Below, piece after piece: positions 13,048 through 26,985 of a DNA stretch of 64,000 nucleotides (the stretch's first letter is position 1; each line of letters starts with the position of its first letter). The notes below the pieces were generated by a model. It saw only the letters and a list, made by a program, of their open reading frames with translations. It was not told where the DNA came from and searched no databases. The DNA lies in assembly GCF_042453785.1 (NCBI RefSeq), contig NC_091675.1, positions 4,290,501 to 4,354,500 of the forward strand. Reading direction: 5' to 3'. The position numbers and the translations under genes are program-made. The stretch comes from Malus domestica. Its lineage: Eukaryota; Streptophyta; Magnoliopsida; Rosales; Rosaceae.

Positions 13048-13383
13048 TTAAGTACTTAGTCATGATCAAGTATGAAAACATAGTAACCTCAAGAAGTAAA
13101 GAATGACTTTTTACCTACGAACACAGCATAAATACCAGGTTTATGAAAGAATGGAGCCTATTAGCTTATGAATTGACGTAGCATCCGTTTGATAATTATT
13201 ATGGTTTTAGTGTTTGTGTTCGAGTTGGGATGGGAGAAACGATGGAGTAGGAAAAGAAACACAAAATGAAAATATAAAAAAAATTAATCAAAAGTTAAAA
13301 ATCATTTTAAGTTGTTTTTACTTTCATATTTTTATTTTTATTTTTCTTCTTCATTTCTTCCCTTCCCTCTAACCATCTTTCTT

Positions 13384-13569
13384 GGGGCTGGAAAAAATTC
13401 CCTAAATTCCGAACCAAACTAAAAAAAATCTCAATCCTAAACCAAAAAAGGCTCAAACCAAAATTTCTGAAATTTTTGAGATTAAATACTGAACCAATCC
13501 CGAAATTTTGGTACGGAAATCAGTATTGTCTCTTCAATGTTACATTAATCCCATACTGGACCAAAAATA

Positions 13570-13609
<40 letters not shown>

Positions 13610-14074
13610 AGATTTGAAGTGTTGTTAACTACTAGTAGCAATATAATTTGTGTGGTTTACAAGTAGTAACCATAACCCTTTATCACCACATTGCGGGTAC
13701 GAACCTCCCACACACACTCACCCTACGCTGCTGCTTCTCAACCAAATGTGTCTATTTCTTAACACAAAATCAAAAAATTGTGTTGTTAGTTTTCAAACAT
13801 ATTAGGTTTGTAACTTATTTTTTTGCTTTTGGATTTGTTACTTATTTTGTTGGTTGCATGTTAATTTGACTTGGTATGAATGATTAGTATTTCAATTTTG
13901 TATGAAATTTGGGAAGACCAAACCATCCCTAAATACTGAAAATATTTCGGGAGTCCCAAAAATTGGAAATACCTAAATTTCGGTTCGGAATTGGTCTTTA
14001 AATTCCCGTCCTGAAAATTTTCGGCTTTGGATTCGGTATACTATTTTAGGTTTGGGATCCCATACCGAACCACT
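13384..14074. mobile_element. Probable hAT-type non-autonomous element
   Basis: Both ends are rich in ccgaacc and aaattccg motifs in inverted arrangement, as in the element at 7678-9502. A perfect 8-bp direct repeat, tctttctt, flanks it at 13376-13383 and 14075-14082. That repeat is low-complexity and could match by chance. A (TA)n run sits at about 13574-13602. No coding capacity is seen. Confidence 0.45.
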
Positions 14075-14082
14075 TCTTTCTT

Positions 14083-17000
14083 CATCCCTCCTCCCTCATA
14101 TACTTTTCTTATTTCTCAAGTGCAATAGATAAACTAAAACGAAATGGTTATTAAATTGACCCTTAATTATCAATTTTGTATAATAATATCGTCCATTTTG
14201 AAACATTGGTCAGGAAACTGGGAGAGTCGCCAACTTTGAATGTGAAAAATAATCCAGATTATCCTTTAATTGAACCCTTCAGAGTTTCCAAATGGGATCA
14301 TATATGACTGTAATGTCGTCATTGCCATCTGCTCATGGACACGAACTTTCATCATATGTTTCGTCTAAGGTCATAGTGCAATATGCATGCATCAGCATAG
14401 GCAGCCATGCATTTATTAATGGTCATCTAATCGCCTACTCAAACGGGAAAATTATATTCTAATTACACCATGTTCACCCACAAATTAAAGTTTTGCAAAA
14501 CTCTCCCACATGATGCAAAAATTGGTGGCTTCAAGCCTTCAACCGAAGAGATTTTGCAGTGTGATCATTACATATTATGGACTCATGCGGCATTACTAAA
14601 CTATCTATATTATAACAACGTATTTACTTATCTATATTATAGTACTATATCTTAGATTTCTAATATATCTACACATCGTTCAATGACGTCCGTTGATAAT
14701 GTTAATTAGTTAACACTAAAGAATTACTCTTTCTTTCTCATGTGCTATTCACATGACCAATTTATCCCATGACGTATAGTAACTTGATCGAAATTCAAAC
14801 ATGTAATATATGGTGTAAAAGGGGTTGACAACTTTGAAGGTTGGTTTGCTTTTGACAAAACAGAAACGAGAAAGAAGAAATTTGATTCAAGTTGCGTGGG
14901 AGATACAGCTATGCTGACTTCGTGACCATGGTGACTGTTTTGCTGTTCACCAAATTAAAATATACATACTTTTTGCTCTTGTCAAAAACAGAGAAAAGAT
15001 AAGGTAAAGCCTGGAGAAGGAAGATGGGGTGAGCTAGCTGTAAACGAACCTACAAGAAATTGTCAAGAAAATAATATTATTTTAATATATTGTTCAACCT
15101 CAAAAACATGTAGGGTCGTTCAAGATTGAAAATATAAAAAGACTTTTAAATGATATACGAAGAGGCAATTATTTTCACACTTTGTTCTTTTCATTCTGCA
15201 TTTATGTCACTTTTTTATCAGTTCTAAGACCGGAAAAAGCAAGAAGAATGCATGGAAAGAAAGTGGCGAAAATATTTCCCAAAGTAAATAGTTGGTGCAA
15301 ATTAATATATAGACTTTATAATGTAGAATCCGATGATAGAAAACAGCTTCTTTGCCTTGGTTTTATGCATGGCTGCTGGTCTGTCAAGCACTAACATCAT
15401 TACATAAGAAAACCGGGAGAGAGAGAGGGAGAGAGAGAGAGAGGTCAAGCAAATGACGCCAGAGATTTGACACTTTCCCCCTATAGCTACCACTACCAAC
15501 TCTAATTATACATTGAATTTGATGTTCGCTTTGGCCTCCAGTTACACTGGCTAATTAACTAGAGTCGTGTGTTATTCACTCGTTCATATTTATATTTCAC
15601 ATTTTTTTTTATTGTTGGATTAAAATGAATTGAAAAAAATTAATGGCAAAAAATTAATAATGATGTGTGAAAAGTAAAAATAGGTGTATGTATTGCTCTT
15701 TTCATTAACTCTTATAGTAGTTGCTTTCTAATACAATTGGGGGAATATGTTTTGGCTTTTCAGTTATATCTTTTGTAGTTTTATGAGGAAGTAAGATCTG
15801 GGATATTTTTGTATCCTTGTGAATCTTTAGGTTTGTAATTTGTTTAGTTAAGATTTGTTTATTTCTGCATGTCACGTTAGTTAGAGCGGATGTGCTCATA
15901 TAATTTTGAATTCTTACCCTTGCAATTTAAATTAGTTTAAAGTAAAATATTATTTGTATAATCCCATTTCCAGTTTTTAGTCAACATTGCATCTTGTTTA
16001 ATTTCTTATAATTATAATTTTATGGAAAAGAATAAGAGCATTTTGAAATTTACCCTAAAATTTTCATTTTCAACAATTTTTGCCCTGATATTTATTTTAC
16101 ATTTCAACTTACTTTTGAGAAACTATGAATAGCATTTCACAGGTGATTTTTCCATATAAGTTGACTTGGAATTTGTATGTCTAATTACTTTTATTTTTGT
16201 TGGAGAGTATGTCATTACTAATCACAGCCTGGAAAAGTTAATCCCCATTTAATTTGACTAGCTTAAAAAGTCTTATCGTTAAAATAAACAACAAATGGAA
16301 AATCATTAGCATGTATCTTGTAGTCAAATAATACGTAATTTCACCAAACTTGTGCAAAAGTCTAAACCCTAATAACATTAATTATATTGGCCCTTTGAGA
16401 AGGGTAAGTTGGTCCACAAACCCCCTTCTAAGGAGGGAGACTTAATCTAGGGCTTGCAAGAGAAACTACAACTCACAAAGAGCATATTAAAGAAGGGATA
16501 TGCATGCTCCATGAGCATCAGAGAAAATTAGAAAAGTAATATTATCGTATATAGCTGCATGCATGGCCGCGCGAACATGATTCATCATGCTTTGCTTATA
16601 TATACATATATCCTCTAGGATATAGGGCTGCCCTAACCTAGGCCGCCCTATGCAATGCGTATTCCTGGGGTTTGAAATAAGCCATCAATGTCATCAAATT
16701 GGTTTCTCTTTGTCTTGCATTCTTCTCCTCTTGTTGGTCATTTGGTCACCTACCAAAAAGGATCATGTACCCTAATGTCCACTTAGTTTCAATCTTTGCT
16801 AACGGTTTGTCATTTTGCTTCTAGAAATTTTCTAGCTAGCTAAGCTAGTTGGTTCAATATAGTTTTTGTTTATTTACCTTTTTCGGGTAAACGTAACCCT
16901 AAAGGCTGACTTTTATTGATGGAAATGGAAGTTGCAATGCCAAAAGAAGAAGAATACCTTTTATCGTAAGAGTATATATCGTAATTTTGACGTCTGATGT

Positions 17001-18261
17001 TAATATAAGTGTAAGTTTATTTTCATATAACATTGTATTATGACATAGAATGCTACATTGATGGTACACCTGACAATGCAAGTTGTTCCCCCCTCCCCAC
17101 CCCCAAAAAAAATAAAAAATAAAAAAGAGAAAAAAAACTACCAATTCAAATGGCTACGTGTGCACATATGACTATGTACGGTGATATATTTGGATTTGGC
17201 TTCGATAATACGAAAGATGAATGGTAATTGAAAATAAAAGATTTAACAAGTTTTATTTAACAAGTTTTTAAATCAACTTTAACAGTTAAAACGCTCGTAT
17301 TATTGAATTCACACCCTACTCTCTTTACCGAACACTTGAACCCTAAATTCAAAGGAGGAACTTGATCATATATATGAATACATATGTATATATACACACA
17401 CAATTACTCTAACCATTGATTCAAACGTATAGTAGTCTAGCTAATTAACCATATATATTTACATTTTTATACATTTTTTTTGGCAAACGATAACATTAAT
17501 GGGTTAAATAGTTTGTTGTTAAGGGATAGGAGAATTGATGGAGATCAAATCTACACCATGGTCCATAAACATTATTACTTTATGTCACTACGATAAAACG
17601 CCATTTACGTATAATAATACACATTCACACAGTTTAAAAGTTTACGTATAATAGTTATTGAGGAGTATAATGATATGATACGTAGATTCGATGTTAATAG
17701 AAAAAAATATATGTCCTATATAACTACATGGGCGTATTATAATAATATGTGCTTAGTGTGTATATATGTCCCGGAGTACTAGACGGTGAGGATCTTATTG
17801 GAATTGTAGTTCCAAGAAAATCAGCAAACCTGATGATCACACAAAAAAAAGGTGATTCCAGACTAAGAAAGACAAGAAGAAAATTCTTGCTTCCATTCTG
17901 GCACACTCATTTTCCTCCAATTTTCTATTGAAGCAGACTTCTTTTTGCCACACCCTTTTTTAATTCCAATTGGCCCCGTTCCGGGAACCATACTTATCCC
18001 TTTTCATCACAATTTACGATTAATCAATTTACTCTTCCTCTCTCTCAAAATTTATGTGTATTGGAAACACATGTTACGTGATGTATAATTTTATGTATTA
18101 TTATATAAATAGAGGATATGATTAATATATTTTACTTTTAAAGTTTACTAACAAAAAAATACATATATTATAATGTGAAAGAACTAATAACAATATATGA
18201 CAATGGTCCACGTACACAAATTTCTCAAAAACTTCTCTCTCCAAAAAGTTGTTACTATTAC
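14083..18261. other. Intergenic DNA upstream of the MYB gene
   Basis: No gene was recognised in this 4.2-kb AT-rich stretch. It holds a GA microsatellite at about 15415-15443 and an A-rich/C-rich low-complexity tract at about 17089-17140. The last 1-2 kb are presumably the promoter of the MYB gene. The small reading frames here lack family motifs. Confidence 0.5.
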
Positions 18262-18270
18262 TATATAAAT
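18262..18270 (+). promoter_or_regulatory. TATA box of the MYB gene
   Basis: The sequence tatataaat lies 77-85 bp upstream of the MYB start codon in the right orientation. This leaves room for a leader of about 45-55 bases. Confidence 0.6.
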
Positions 18271-18346
18271 GTGGAATAATTGTTTATCCTATAGTATATC
18301 AAGGTAGCTATCTTAGCTCCAATTAGATTCCAACAAGAAAGTAAAG

Positions 18347-19934
18347 ATGGGGAGAGCTCCTTGCTGTGATAAAGCCAACGTGAAGAGAGGTCCATGGTCA
18401 CCTGAAGAAGATGCCAAGCTCAAGTCTTACATCGAGCAACATGGCACCGGCGGTAACTGGATCGCTTTGCCACAAAAGATCGGTATGCAGATCTCTACCT
18501 TCTTCTTCTTCCTCTTCCTCAAATTAGTGTCCTGGTTAATCTATATCAAATTAATTAGTTAGAAGTTGCCAGCTGTATAAATTAGATGAAATTAGGTTTT
18601 TGCTAATTTAATTCTTTGATGGATGATTTAGGGCTTAAGAGGTGTGGGAAGAGCTGCCGGCTTAGATGGTTAAATTATCTCCGCCCAAATATCAAGCATG
18701 GAGGGTTTTCTGAAGAAGAAGACAACATAATTTGCAGCCTCTACATAAGTATTGGGAGCAGGTAGACACATACATGAATTTAGCGTTGAATATCGCTTTT
18801 ATATAATGAAAAAAAGCATATATAAATATAACCACAATATCAATTACACATGTACATGTAAATTAGTGTAATTTAGTTCCTAGCTAGGGTAATTAATTAT
18901 TTGATTATTTCATAAATATAGATTATGTATGTATGTGTATATGTAGGTGGTCTATAATTGCAGCACAACTGCCAGGAAGAACTGACAATGATATAAAGAA
19001 CTACTGGAACACGAGGCTGAAGAAAAAGCTTCTTGGTAGGCAGCGGAAAGAACATCAGCTAGCTCGTAAATCGGGCCTAGTTAAACAAGACATCATCAAA
19101 AGGTCAGGCGGTGTTGGGGGAAACAGTAACTCCCATTCTGGCATTCTGGCCGCAGACGGTCAAAACTCTTACTGGCCGGAGCTTCCAGTGCTTGCAGTAC
19201 CCACAGTACTACCACAACAACAACAACAGCCTTGCTTTAATGACCATGCTTCTATCAGAAAGTTGCTCATCAAGCTTGGAGGGAGGTTTAGTTCTAATCA
19301 TGATACTAATCAAGCTACCCAAGATAGCTCCACCGATATTCAACCAACCTTTCAAGTTCTTGATGATAATAATAACATTCCCTATGCCGCTACTGCTGTT
19401 ACTCCTACTCATCAAATGGATGAGCACTATTCTGGAAAGAACATGCAAAGTCTATTAGTTCCTCGACATGGGATTCATGCTCTCAACAGTTCTTCTGCTC
19501 CTGTGGCCTTAAGCAACATTGATGTCATTAGCCCTCATCAATTTGCACAAACACATTACATGGTCAACACGGATAATATTGATGGAGCTGGTAATGGTAT
19601 AATGCATAATATGTTTCAAGGGAAAGGCGGTAATTATGTGACTGATCAGCTAAAGGAGATGGCGGTGTACAACAACAACAACACTGACAACCAACAGAGA
19701 TTTGATGGGATGGAGTACTTGTATGGGGATGAGATGATGATTATGAATAATAGAATTGTTAGTAGCTATGGAGAAAGTATTGGGTGGGGTGAGATGCTGG
19801 GATGTCCTCCTGTGGCCTCCTCCTCAGACGACTATAATGCCGGCATGGACCGACTGATGCCGGCCGCACCCGTCCAAGAATGTGGTTTCGCCAACGACCA
19901 GTTGATGAGTAGTTACCCTGGGGCGCCATTATAA
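18347..19934 (+). CDS. R2R3-MYB transcription factor, subgroup 14 (MYB36/RAX-like)
   Basis: Three exons, 18347-18482 (136 nt), 18632-18761 (130 nt) and 18947-19934 (988 nt), join in frame to 417 residues. The exon sizes and splice phases are those of typical plant R2R3-MYB genes. The N-terminus [20 protein letters not shown] begins the R2 repeat with Trp 17, 38 and 58. R3 has Phe 71 and Trp 90 and 109, followed by [20 protein letters not shown]. The DNA-binding domain matches the MYB36/MYB68/MYB84/MYB87 and RAX branch, whose members control Casparian-strip formation, root growth or axillary meristems. In the C-terminus, [14 protein letters not shown] at about residues 191-204 is a motif I associate with this subgroup, and a glutamine run lies near residue 180. 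The protein should be nuclear. Which paralogue it is cannot be settled by eye. Confidence 0.93.
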
Positions 19935-20028
19935 GATGATCATCGTGTACATTCAATTAATGTTATGTTAATATTTGGTAGCAATAGGGTGATCGGTGAT
20001 GTTTTGCGCCAAATAGGGAAACCCTAAT

Positions 20029-20034
20029 AATAAA
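20029..20034 (+). terminator. Polyadenylation signal after the MYB gene
   Basis: AATAAA occurs 95 bp after the MYB stop codon, at a typical distance for a plant 3' untranslated region. T-rich DNA follows. Confidence 0.45.
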
Positions 20035-22440
20035 CTCATTAAATGATATGTTTGTTTCTTTCTTCTTCTATATTCTGTTAATTTTCAGACTGAATTTCTT
20101 CGTTAATGTATAATTAGCAGAGTTTGAAGCCCTACTAGCTACTTGGCGCAAATTTGATTTGTCAAGTACTGTAAAGCTTTTTCTCTGACTGAAAGAACAT
20201 GCATGTTTCAGTGTGTTGTTCCAGTTGATTTTAGATGGTGGAGATCAGCATTTCTTGAAAGAAATTTACGAATAGGGGAAAAGGGTATGTATTTGTTGCC
20301 ACTTGCCAGCGTGGTTATTAATTTATACTTATATATGTTGGTAAAAATGCATGTTCACTGGAAACCAAGATAGGAAAGCAGTTTCTTGGAACAAGTTTTA
20401 TGAATCAGCATTCCAGGATTATGAAATCAAGGTAGTAAGGCTCGAAAACTAATGTCTTCAGTTGAGGAAGAGAGAGAGAGAGTTTTGAACACTTACCAGT
20501 TCTGAATGACACACATGCTTTGTAAGAATCATATGTCTTTCAGACTTTCATACTTTTTGTATGATTTAAACTTTTAAGACTGTCAGCTTTATTACTGTTA
20601 TATAACAGTTTTAACTTTCAAGTATTATAAAAAAAATTAGTAATTAATACACGTAAGGTGTGCTTCAGTTTGTAAGACTTTCTCTTTTAATACATGCATG
20701 GATCATCCCCACTCTCTCTCTCTCCCTCTCTCTCAAGTCTGAACACACAAAACATTTGAAGTCTGACCACACAAAACATTTGGTTTAGCTTTTGACCTAG
20801 TTGATGATTCACATCATCTAGATGTGTACATAATTGCATATATATATTTTTGTTTGAATTTCTATTTCTGATTAAGCAATTTTTTTGTTAGATTTGAATA
20901 TTGACAAAGTAGTAAACCCTATTCAGTATTTATTTGTGTGTATAGGTGCATGCAATACTCAACCTTAACTAGATATATACACAAAATGTATAGCCAACAA
21001 TGTTGACTGAGATCTAGAGAACAATTCATCTTCTTCAGAAAAAAAAATAATAATAAAAATAAAAATAAATAAATAACATAAGAACAATTCATCTGCACCT
21101 ATCAATACATCCACACTTCCAAAGATAACTGATTCAAAGTTTTTGTTATACTGCTAACTATAGGCAAAGCAATGCCATTGGTGTTTTGAGTATTATTTTT
21201 ACTGAGTTTATACTAGGGTTAATGGTATGGGTGGGTAGGGTAATGAGTATGAATAAGCTAGAGATATAGGGTTCGAAACCCTCTGCGTAACCATAAAAAT
21301 TCCACATAAATGAAGAAAATAAAGGAACTTCTGAGTAAGCTTTAAAATTCCACATGATCTGAGATATGTGCATATTTACATGTAATAAGTTATATAAAAG
21401 AGGATGAAAATAAGAAAGGCTCATATATGACTTGGTCTTTTTTGAGTACTTTAAATCAAGCTCTCGATATTTGTGTAACAAGCTCCAATCATATATGGTA
21501 TGCAATAACTATCAATTCACCAGTCAAAAGAGTTGCATGTGCTTGGAGTAATGGATGTCAAATGAACATGCTTTAATTAAATTCAATCAATATCAAGTGA
21601 CAGTAATTTCTTCTAGATCAATACAGCAGGCCGATGTTAATTAGCTGAGTAAGTTGCTTAATTTTGGTCTTCGATCATTAGCTTATTGTTTAACTACCAC
21701 AATTATTTATTGCTTCCAGCTTCTCTTGTTAACTATCAAGCTCTTCCTTTCTACTTTCCAAATCCACTTTTTTCTTTTGCTTTTCTTTTTTCCAACAATT
21801 AGGAATCTAACCCTAGATCCCTAGGGTTTTTTTTCATAATCATAATTATTACTAGATGAAAACTACACATTATGTGTATTCCATTAATAAGTAGTATAAA
21901 TTAATCGATGGATCTCATCTTCTTTCATAATTTAGAATATTTAAGTCTCTTTTTCATTACAATTGGTAATTCTAATGTAAACCACAATATAAGAGAATGA
22001 TGGAGGATTCAAACTTGAGTGCACTAAAAATAATACAAATACCCTAACCACGAAGACAATCGACCATATTCGAATCTTAAGTCAAACAACATCTAGCTAG
22101 CTATGCCCAACATATTTGAAATGGCCTCCAGATTACTTAATTATGTAGTTATTTGTAGCTTAGGTCAGGAAGGTCAAAGAAATACATTGTCATCTGGACT
22201 CAAATGATCTCTTAGGTCTTCGCTGACTGCTACAAGTGCAAAAGTCGATTACAGTTGTAAACTGCAATCTTTGGATTACAATATTTACTTTCTGTTGACA
22301 TTGCAAATTTTGCATTAATGTTTGGTAAGCCATGGTCACGATTTGTTAGAATCGGTTGACATATTTTGAAATTGGTAGTATAGTTGCCTCTTCAAGCTAG
22401 CGATTCAAATTAGTTGGCCCCATCATCTGGACCAACTCTT
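20035..22440. other. Intergenic DNA downstream of the MYB gene
   Basis: No gene is recognised. The stretch holds CT/GA-rich tracts near 20468 and 20712. Near 20737-20782 there is a short two-copy repeat of aagtctgaacacacaaaaca and its variant. Near 21264 there is a gggttcgaaaccc motif that looks like a T arm but lacks the rest of a tRNA. Confidence 0.5.
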
Positions 22441-22449
22441 GAACTCAAA

Positions 22450-23405
22450 GTTAAAAAAAAAATGAGACTTTGGATGCGGTCCTTAGTTATGAATTTTATT
22501 TGATTGAAACCTTGTTGGTTTTTAATATCTGATCGAGGTCCCTGAAATTAATGTGATAATTTATTTCTATGTACATTACTATATTTTTTAAATTAAAAAT
22601 TAGAAATTTTTGTTTTTTATATAAATGAGATTTTAAATAAAAAAACCATAATTTGTGGGATTAAAAATATTAAAATATAAATATACTATAGTGTGTGTGT
22701 AAACATGGGTCATCCAAAATTAACCAAAAAAATTATTGTATCAAAACATGGGTACATTCTTCAAAATCACAACAACAAAAAAAGATATTAGGCTTAATAA
22801 CATTAGTAAATTTCTTCGATTAAACTTGACATGGATAAATTTTAAAATCAAAGAAAAAAGAATGTACCCATATAAGTTTAAAAATGGATTAGAAAAAAAT
22901 TGAATAGATTTTATATAAAAAATTGTACATTTTACATATAACAAAATGGTATATTTAAGAATGAGTACATTTTAAGATTAAAAAGTTTTACATGAATGGG
23001 TACATATAATTAGCATGGGTACATTTAGCAAAATAAAAAGTACAAATAAAAAAAAACATATATGGGTACAAATACAAATAAACTTTAAAAAATATGGGCA
23101 CAAAAAGAAATTAATATATGGGTACAAATTAAAACTGAAAAGAAAATTGGTACAAATTAAAAAAGAATTACATTTAAAAACTAAAAATAAAAATATATGA
23201 TAAAAAAATTAGTCATAAATATAAATATACTAATTGTAACATTTTTAAAATTAAATGAATATATTTAGAAATTAAAAAATATTTTATTATTGAAATAATT
23301 AATGATGTTATTAATATCCAAGGACCTTGATAAAAATTTGAAAATGAATAGGATTTTAATCAATGGAGTAGCAAAATGAAGGATGAGAACCTAATTTCTC
23401 CTTAA
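22450..23405. mobile_element. Old AT-rich repetitive element with gggtacat motifs
   Basis: Left-end and right-end sequences around gatgcggtccttag and its degenerate inverted counterpart near 23385 suggest inverted termini. The interior has about a dozen scattered copies of atgggtaca with t or a tails between 22700 and 23155. The few reading frames are simple-sequence artefacts. The boundaries are approximate and no target duplication was found. Confidence 0.35.
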
Positions 23406-25150
23406 AAAAATGTTCTTACTTAAGTTGATTCCACTAGCATATTCATCTATTTGCTTAATTATCATGAGTTCAATCATGAAAACATTACGGTTTTAAAAGG
23501 TAACCAATTCATACATTTCTCGAAGACGAGTATTATATCATAAAGAATAAATAAACAAGTCATTCAACTCATATTATAACATGTGAAAAATTATACTGCA
23601 TAGTTGTGTTCTAGCTAGTACCATACAATAATTTTTTATGAAAAAAAGAAAAAGAAAAAGATAAAATAATGAGCTATTAATTAATTAATTTTTGGAATAA
23701 TGTAAGCTCGTAAGTGGGATATCTGATCTAGGTAAAACATATCCATAAGATATACAGTCTCTCTGGCTTTCAGTATAGTATACTAGAATTATAAGCATAC
23801 ATAAAGCGGACATACACAAACTCCAGCAAGCAAATTAAGGAGACATTAACAGTTCTGAGGTCTAATACGAATTTAAAATAATCCCTAGTTATTCATCTAA
23901 TTTCTTTCTGTAAAGTTAAAAGGAATATCCCAAACAAAGAAGAAACAGAACAGAAAAGTCCTCAAAGAAAAACCAACGTCTCAAAATTTGACTTCTTGTG
24001 GTTACCATACAAATTCCCGTCAACTTGGTGACGATAATAAACACCAGAAAAATTAATTAAACATATTAACTTATGAATATGTTAATGAGGCCTGGAAGTG
24101 ACAAGAGCAAAAGGACGACTTGTGTCACTGCTTTTTAATTATTTAATCAACTGAATCAACCTCCCTTAGATATTTAAATCCAAAAAAATTGATCCTTAAT
24201 TCACAATAATCCGCAAGAAATATAATATTTATTAATTGTCAATATTATAAAACGATAATGACACTCACTAACATGAAAAATTCTTGCACGTTTGTCGTGT
24301 TGTTCAGCTGTTGGACCAGAAAAAAAAGTGGGTTTGTAGGGTTTGTATTAAAAAATGAAAAGAAATTCATCAGAGAATAATATGGCAAAAAGACTGCAGA
24401 GCTGGAGTGCTAATTCTGCATGCGATATTCAAAATTATATACCAATTACGAGGTGAAGAATTAGAATTAGAATTAAGATAGAGCCGCCTAGGGTTGTGCT
24501 AATTTGATTGGTTTAGGGTTTCGAAATAAGATAAGGAGAGGATATGATAGTTTTTTTAACATACAATTCACTTGTCCGATTGATTTGGCTTATTTGGTTG
24601 CGTTGCGACAGTTTGTCGTTTGTTATTTTTGCTCTAGGGTTTTGGCCTTGGCTAATGCTTATGCGTTTGATGAAAGCTAAATGTTAGGTTGTATATCTTT
24701 TATCCAATGCCACACGCAAGCAAATTTAACACATGCTTATTGAATATTTAGTATTCCATAATTACTTTAAATTTGTTTGCCAAAAAATGATAGCGAAAAA
24801 CTACTCCATCCTCGAGAAGTAAGACTTTAGTTGTTTTTGTTTTAATTTTCGTACAATTTTATTTCACAATCAATTTCTTCTTTATATCATAGAGTAGTGC
24901 TATATAATCGTCTAAACACGTATGGGTTGTTGTGGATTGTTGATGTCTAGCTAGCTATTGTGGTACTCAATTGAATTAACGACTGTTAGATACTTGCATA
25001 CGTATAAATTATTGTCCTTATCATCTCTCTAAGAGCTTGTTTAGAATTGTTTTTGAAAAGATTAAAAGCAATTCATGATAATCAAAGTGCTCCTAACTAC
25101 CCTTAACATAAAAACTTGAAAATATATGTGGGTCGTGGAAGCAATTTCAT
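23406..25150. other. Intergenic DNA without recognised genes
   Basis: AT-rich DNA with no family-recognisable reading frame, no RNA gene and no clear element ends. Confidence 0.45.
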
Positions 25151-25154
25151 GAAG

Positions 25155-26362
25155 TAATTAGGGTGTGTTTATTGCAACATACTATTTCAAACTAGACTAA
25201 TTTAAATGACTAAGCTGGACTTCTTACAAAAAACATTTGATGTTATATCGCGTACTAAAAAGTAGAATAATATAAATAACAAAAAATAATTATTTTTCTT
25301 TTTTACTTTTTTTTTCCTTCCCTTTTCTTCAAGACTCTCTCATGCTCTTTTTCTTCCCTCTCCCTCTACTCCCGTCCAACTTTCTCTTTTAGTGCAGTAT
25401 ACATAACTCAAAAATTAAAACCTAAAATCCAATAAAAATAAAAAAAAACTCAGAATCCTCCATTTCAAAAAAACCCCGAATCCAACACATGCAAATTGAC
25501 TTGGCCATCCTTATAAATCGACTTCTCCAACACCTGTAAATCGACTTGGCCATCTCTGCAAATCTATTTCGATATCGATCTCTGCAAATTGACGTCAATC
25601 GATCTCTGCAAATCTGCAAATCGTTATATCAAGCGCACCGGGTGGCTCATGAGCCTCCTCAAGCTCTTTCTACTTCTCGAGGTATAATGACAGACCGAAA
25701 GGCTCGACTAGAAGGAATGGGCGGAGAAAATGCTATCCCCATTTGGACCAAGACATAACTTTTACTTGTTCAAATAACAATTAATGTGAAGCAGGATCAG
25801 GAACAATAAATATCTTTATGATGTTTCGGCTTATATTCCTACTAATGTAACTCCCATTATGGACAAATATTCTTATCTACCGATTTATTCAATTCTGGAA
25901 TCAGACCGGCCATTACTTGATAAACTATGGAGGAAAGTAGGACAAATGGCAGATACTACTGGAAGGACTTAAGCCATAACATACATGAAAATGTATTGTT
26001 CAAGAATCCATAGTTCCCTTTTTGTTATTTATTTACTTTACTCCTCCTTGTTGCATTCACACCAACCATTGGGTTCATAAAGATCTCGTCTTTTGGGGGT
26101 ATGGGTTTTGACGGAGCCCATTGGCTACGAGGACGATTCGAAGCAAACTGAGACGAGTTTGAGGCGAGGCGAAGCAAAACAGGTGTTAGAGACGAGATTA
26201 GCAATCCTCTCCATTCGCGCAGGGGGTGGGATCGCTAGCCAAGGATTTAGTCGGCATGAGTCCGACTTAATCCCTTTAAAGTAAGTCCCTGCTTACGCCA
26301 TACACGAACTAGTAAGCTAGTCTATTCCAATTAAACTTAATGAGACCAAACAAAAGCGCCCT
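25155..26362. mobile_element. Possible non-autonomous element with captured sequence
   Basis: The left end gggtgtgtttattgcaac and the inverted right end (gggcgcttttgtttgg on the other strand) resemble the termini of small Rosaceae elements. Just inside the left end lie repeated phrases such as aaatcgact and tctctgcaaat (25505-25620). A short match to plastid psbJ lies at 25946. The interior differs in composition from its flanks. I could not confirm a target duplication, so the boundaries are tentative. Confidence 0.3.
25946..25967 (+). pseudogene. Possible plastid psbJ start fragment
   Basis: Twenty-two bases reading M-A-D-T-T-G-R match the start of plastid psbJ as I remember it, with one base different. 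The sequence diverges immediately afterwards and the upstream DNA was not recognised. It could be a very short plastid insertion or chance. Confidence 0.25.
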
Positions 26363-26382
26363 TAGAGCTTTAATAAAAAAAG

Positions 26383-26985
26383 GGAAAATTTTTGAAATGT
26401 CATATGAACTTGTATACATTTTTCAACTTGTCATATAAACTAAAATTTTAAGCAATTTGTCATATCAACTTTCCAAAATCATTAATTTGTCATCTCACCC
26501 TAACTCTGTTATGTTTTCCATCTAATATAAGTCATGTGCCTCGTACATGACTTGTATTCAGGATTATTTCAATCATTTTAGCATCTTTTTTTTTTTTTTT
26601 TTTTTTTTAACTTTTCCTTAGTACAAACACTTAAATTTTGTGTTCGAGGGTATTCACAGGGATCGATGTGAACAAAATGTCTGAGAACAAGTATAAAGTA
26701 GTAGTATGCCCTTCTATGGCTTTAGAAACCCTATAGTTTTTTTGTCAAATACAACTTAATAAAAGGGAAGTGAAGTTTTAGAATGACCCAAATAACCCTA
26801 TACACAAGTCATGTGCGAGGCACATGTCACACATAACTTATATTGGATGTAAAACTTAACGGAGTTAGGGTAAAAGGACAAATTAATGATTTCGAAAAGT
26901 TAGTATGACAAATTGTTGAAAATTTTAATTTATATGACAAATTGAAAATTATGTATAAGTTCATATGACATTTTAAAAAATTTCC
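26383..26985. mobile_element. Long-inverted-repeat (foldback) element of about 600 bp
   Basis: Roughly 180 bp at each end are inverted copies. The left arm has gtcatatgaacttg, then ttgtcatataaac, aatttgtcat and caccctaactc; the right arm has the complements in reverse order. The central part contains a 20-base T run near 26588. Flanking taaaaaaag and taaaaaaat are a possible 8-of-9 duplication, which would fit a Mutator-type MITE, but the flanks are low-complexity. Confidence 0.65.

Noticed and set aside
21255..21295. T-arm-like gggttcgaaaccc followed by ctctgcgtaacca
   Set aside because: No matching acceptor stem, D arm or anticodon arm could be drawn upstream, so it is not a tRNA gene; it may be SINE or repeat debris.
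26093..26284. 63-codon open frame
   Set aside because: No homology recognised, and it lies in a probable transposon end.
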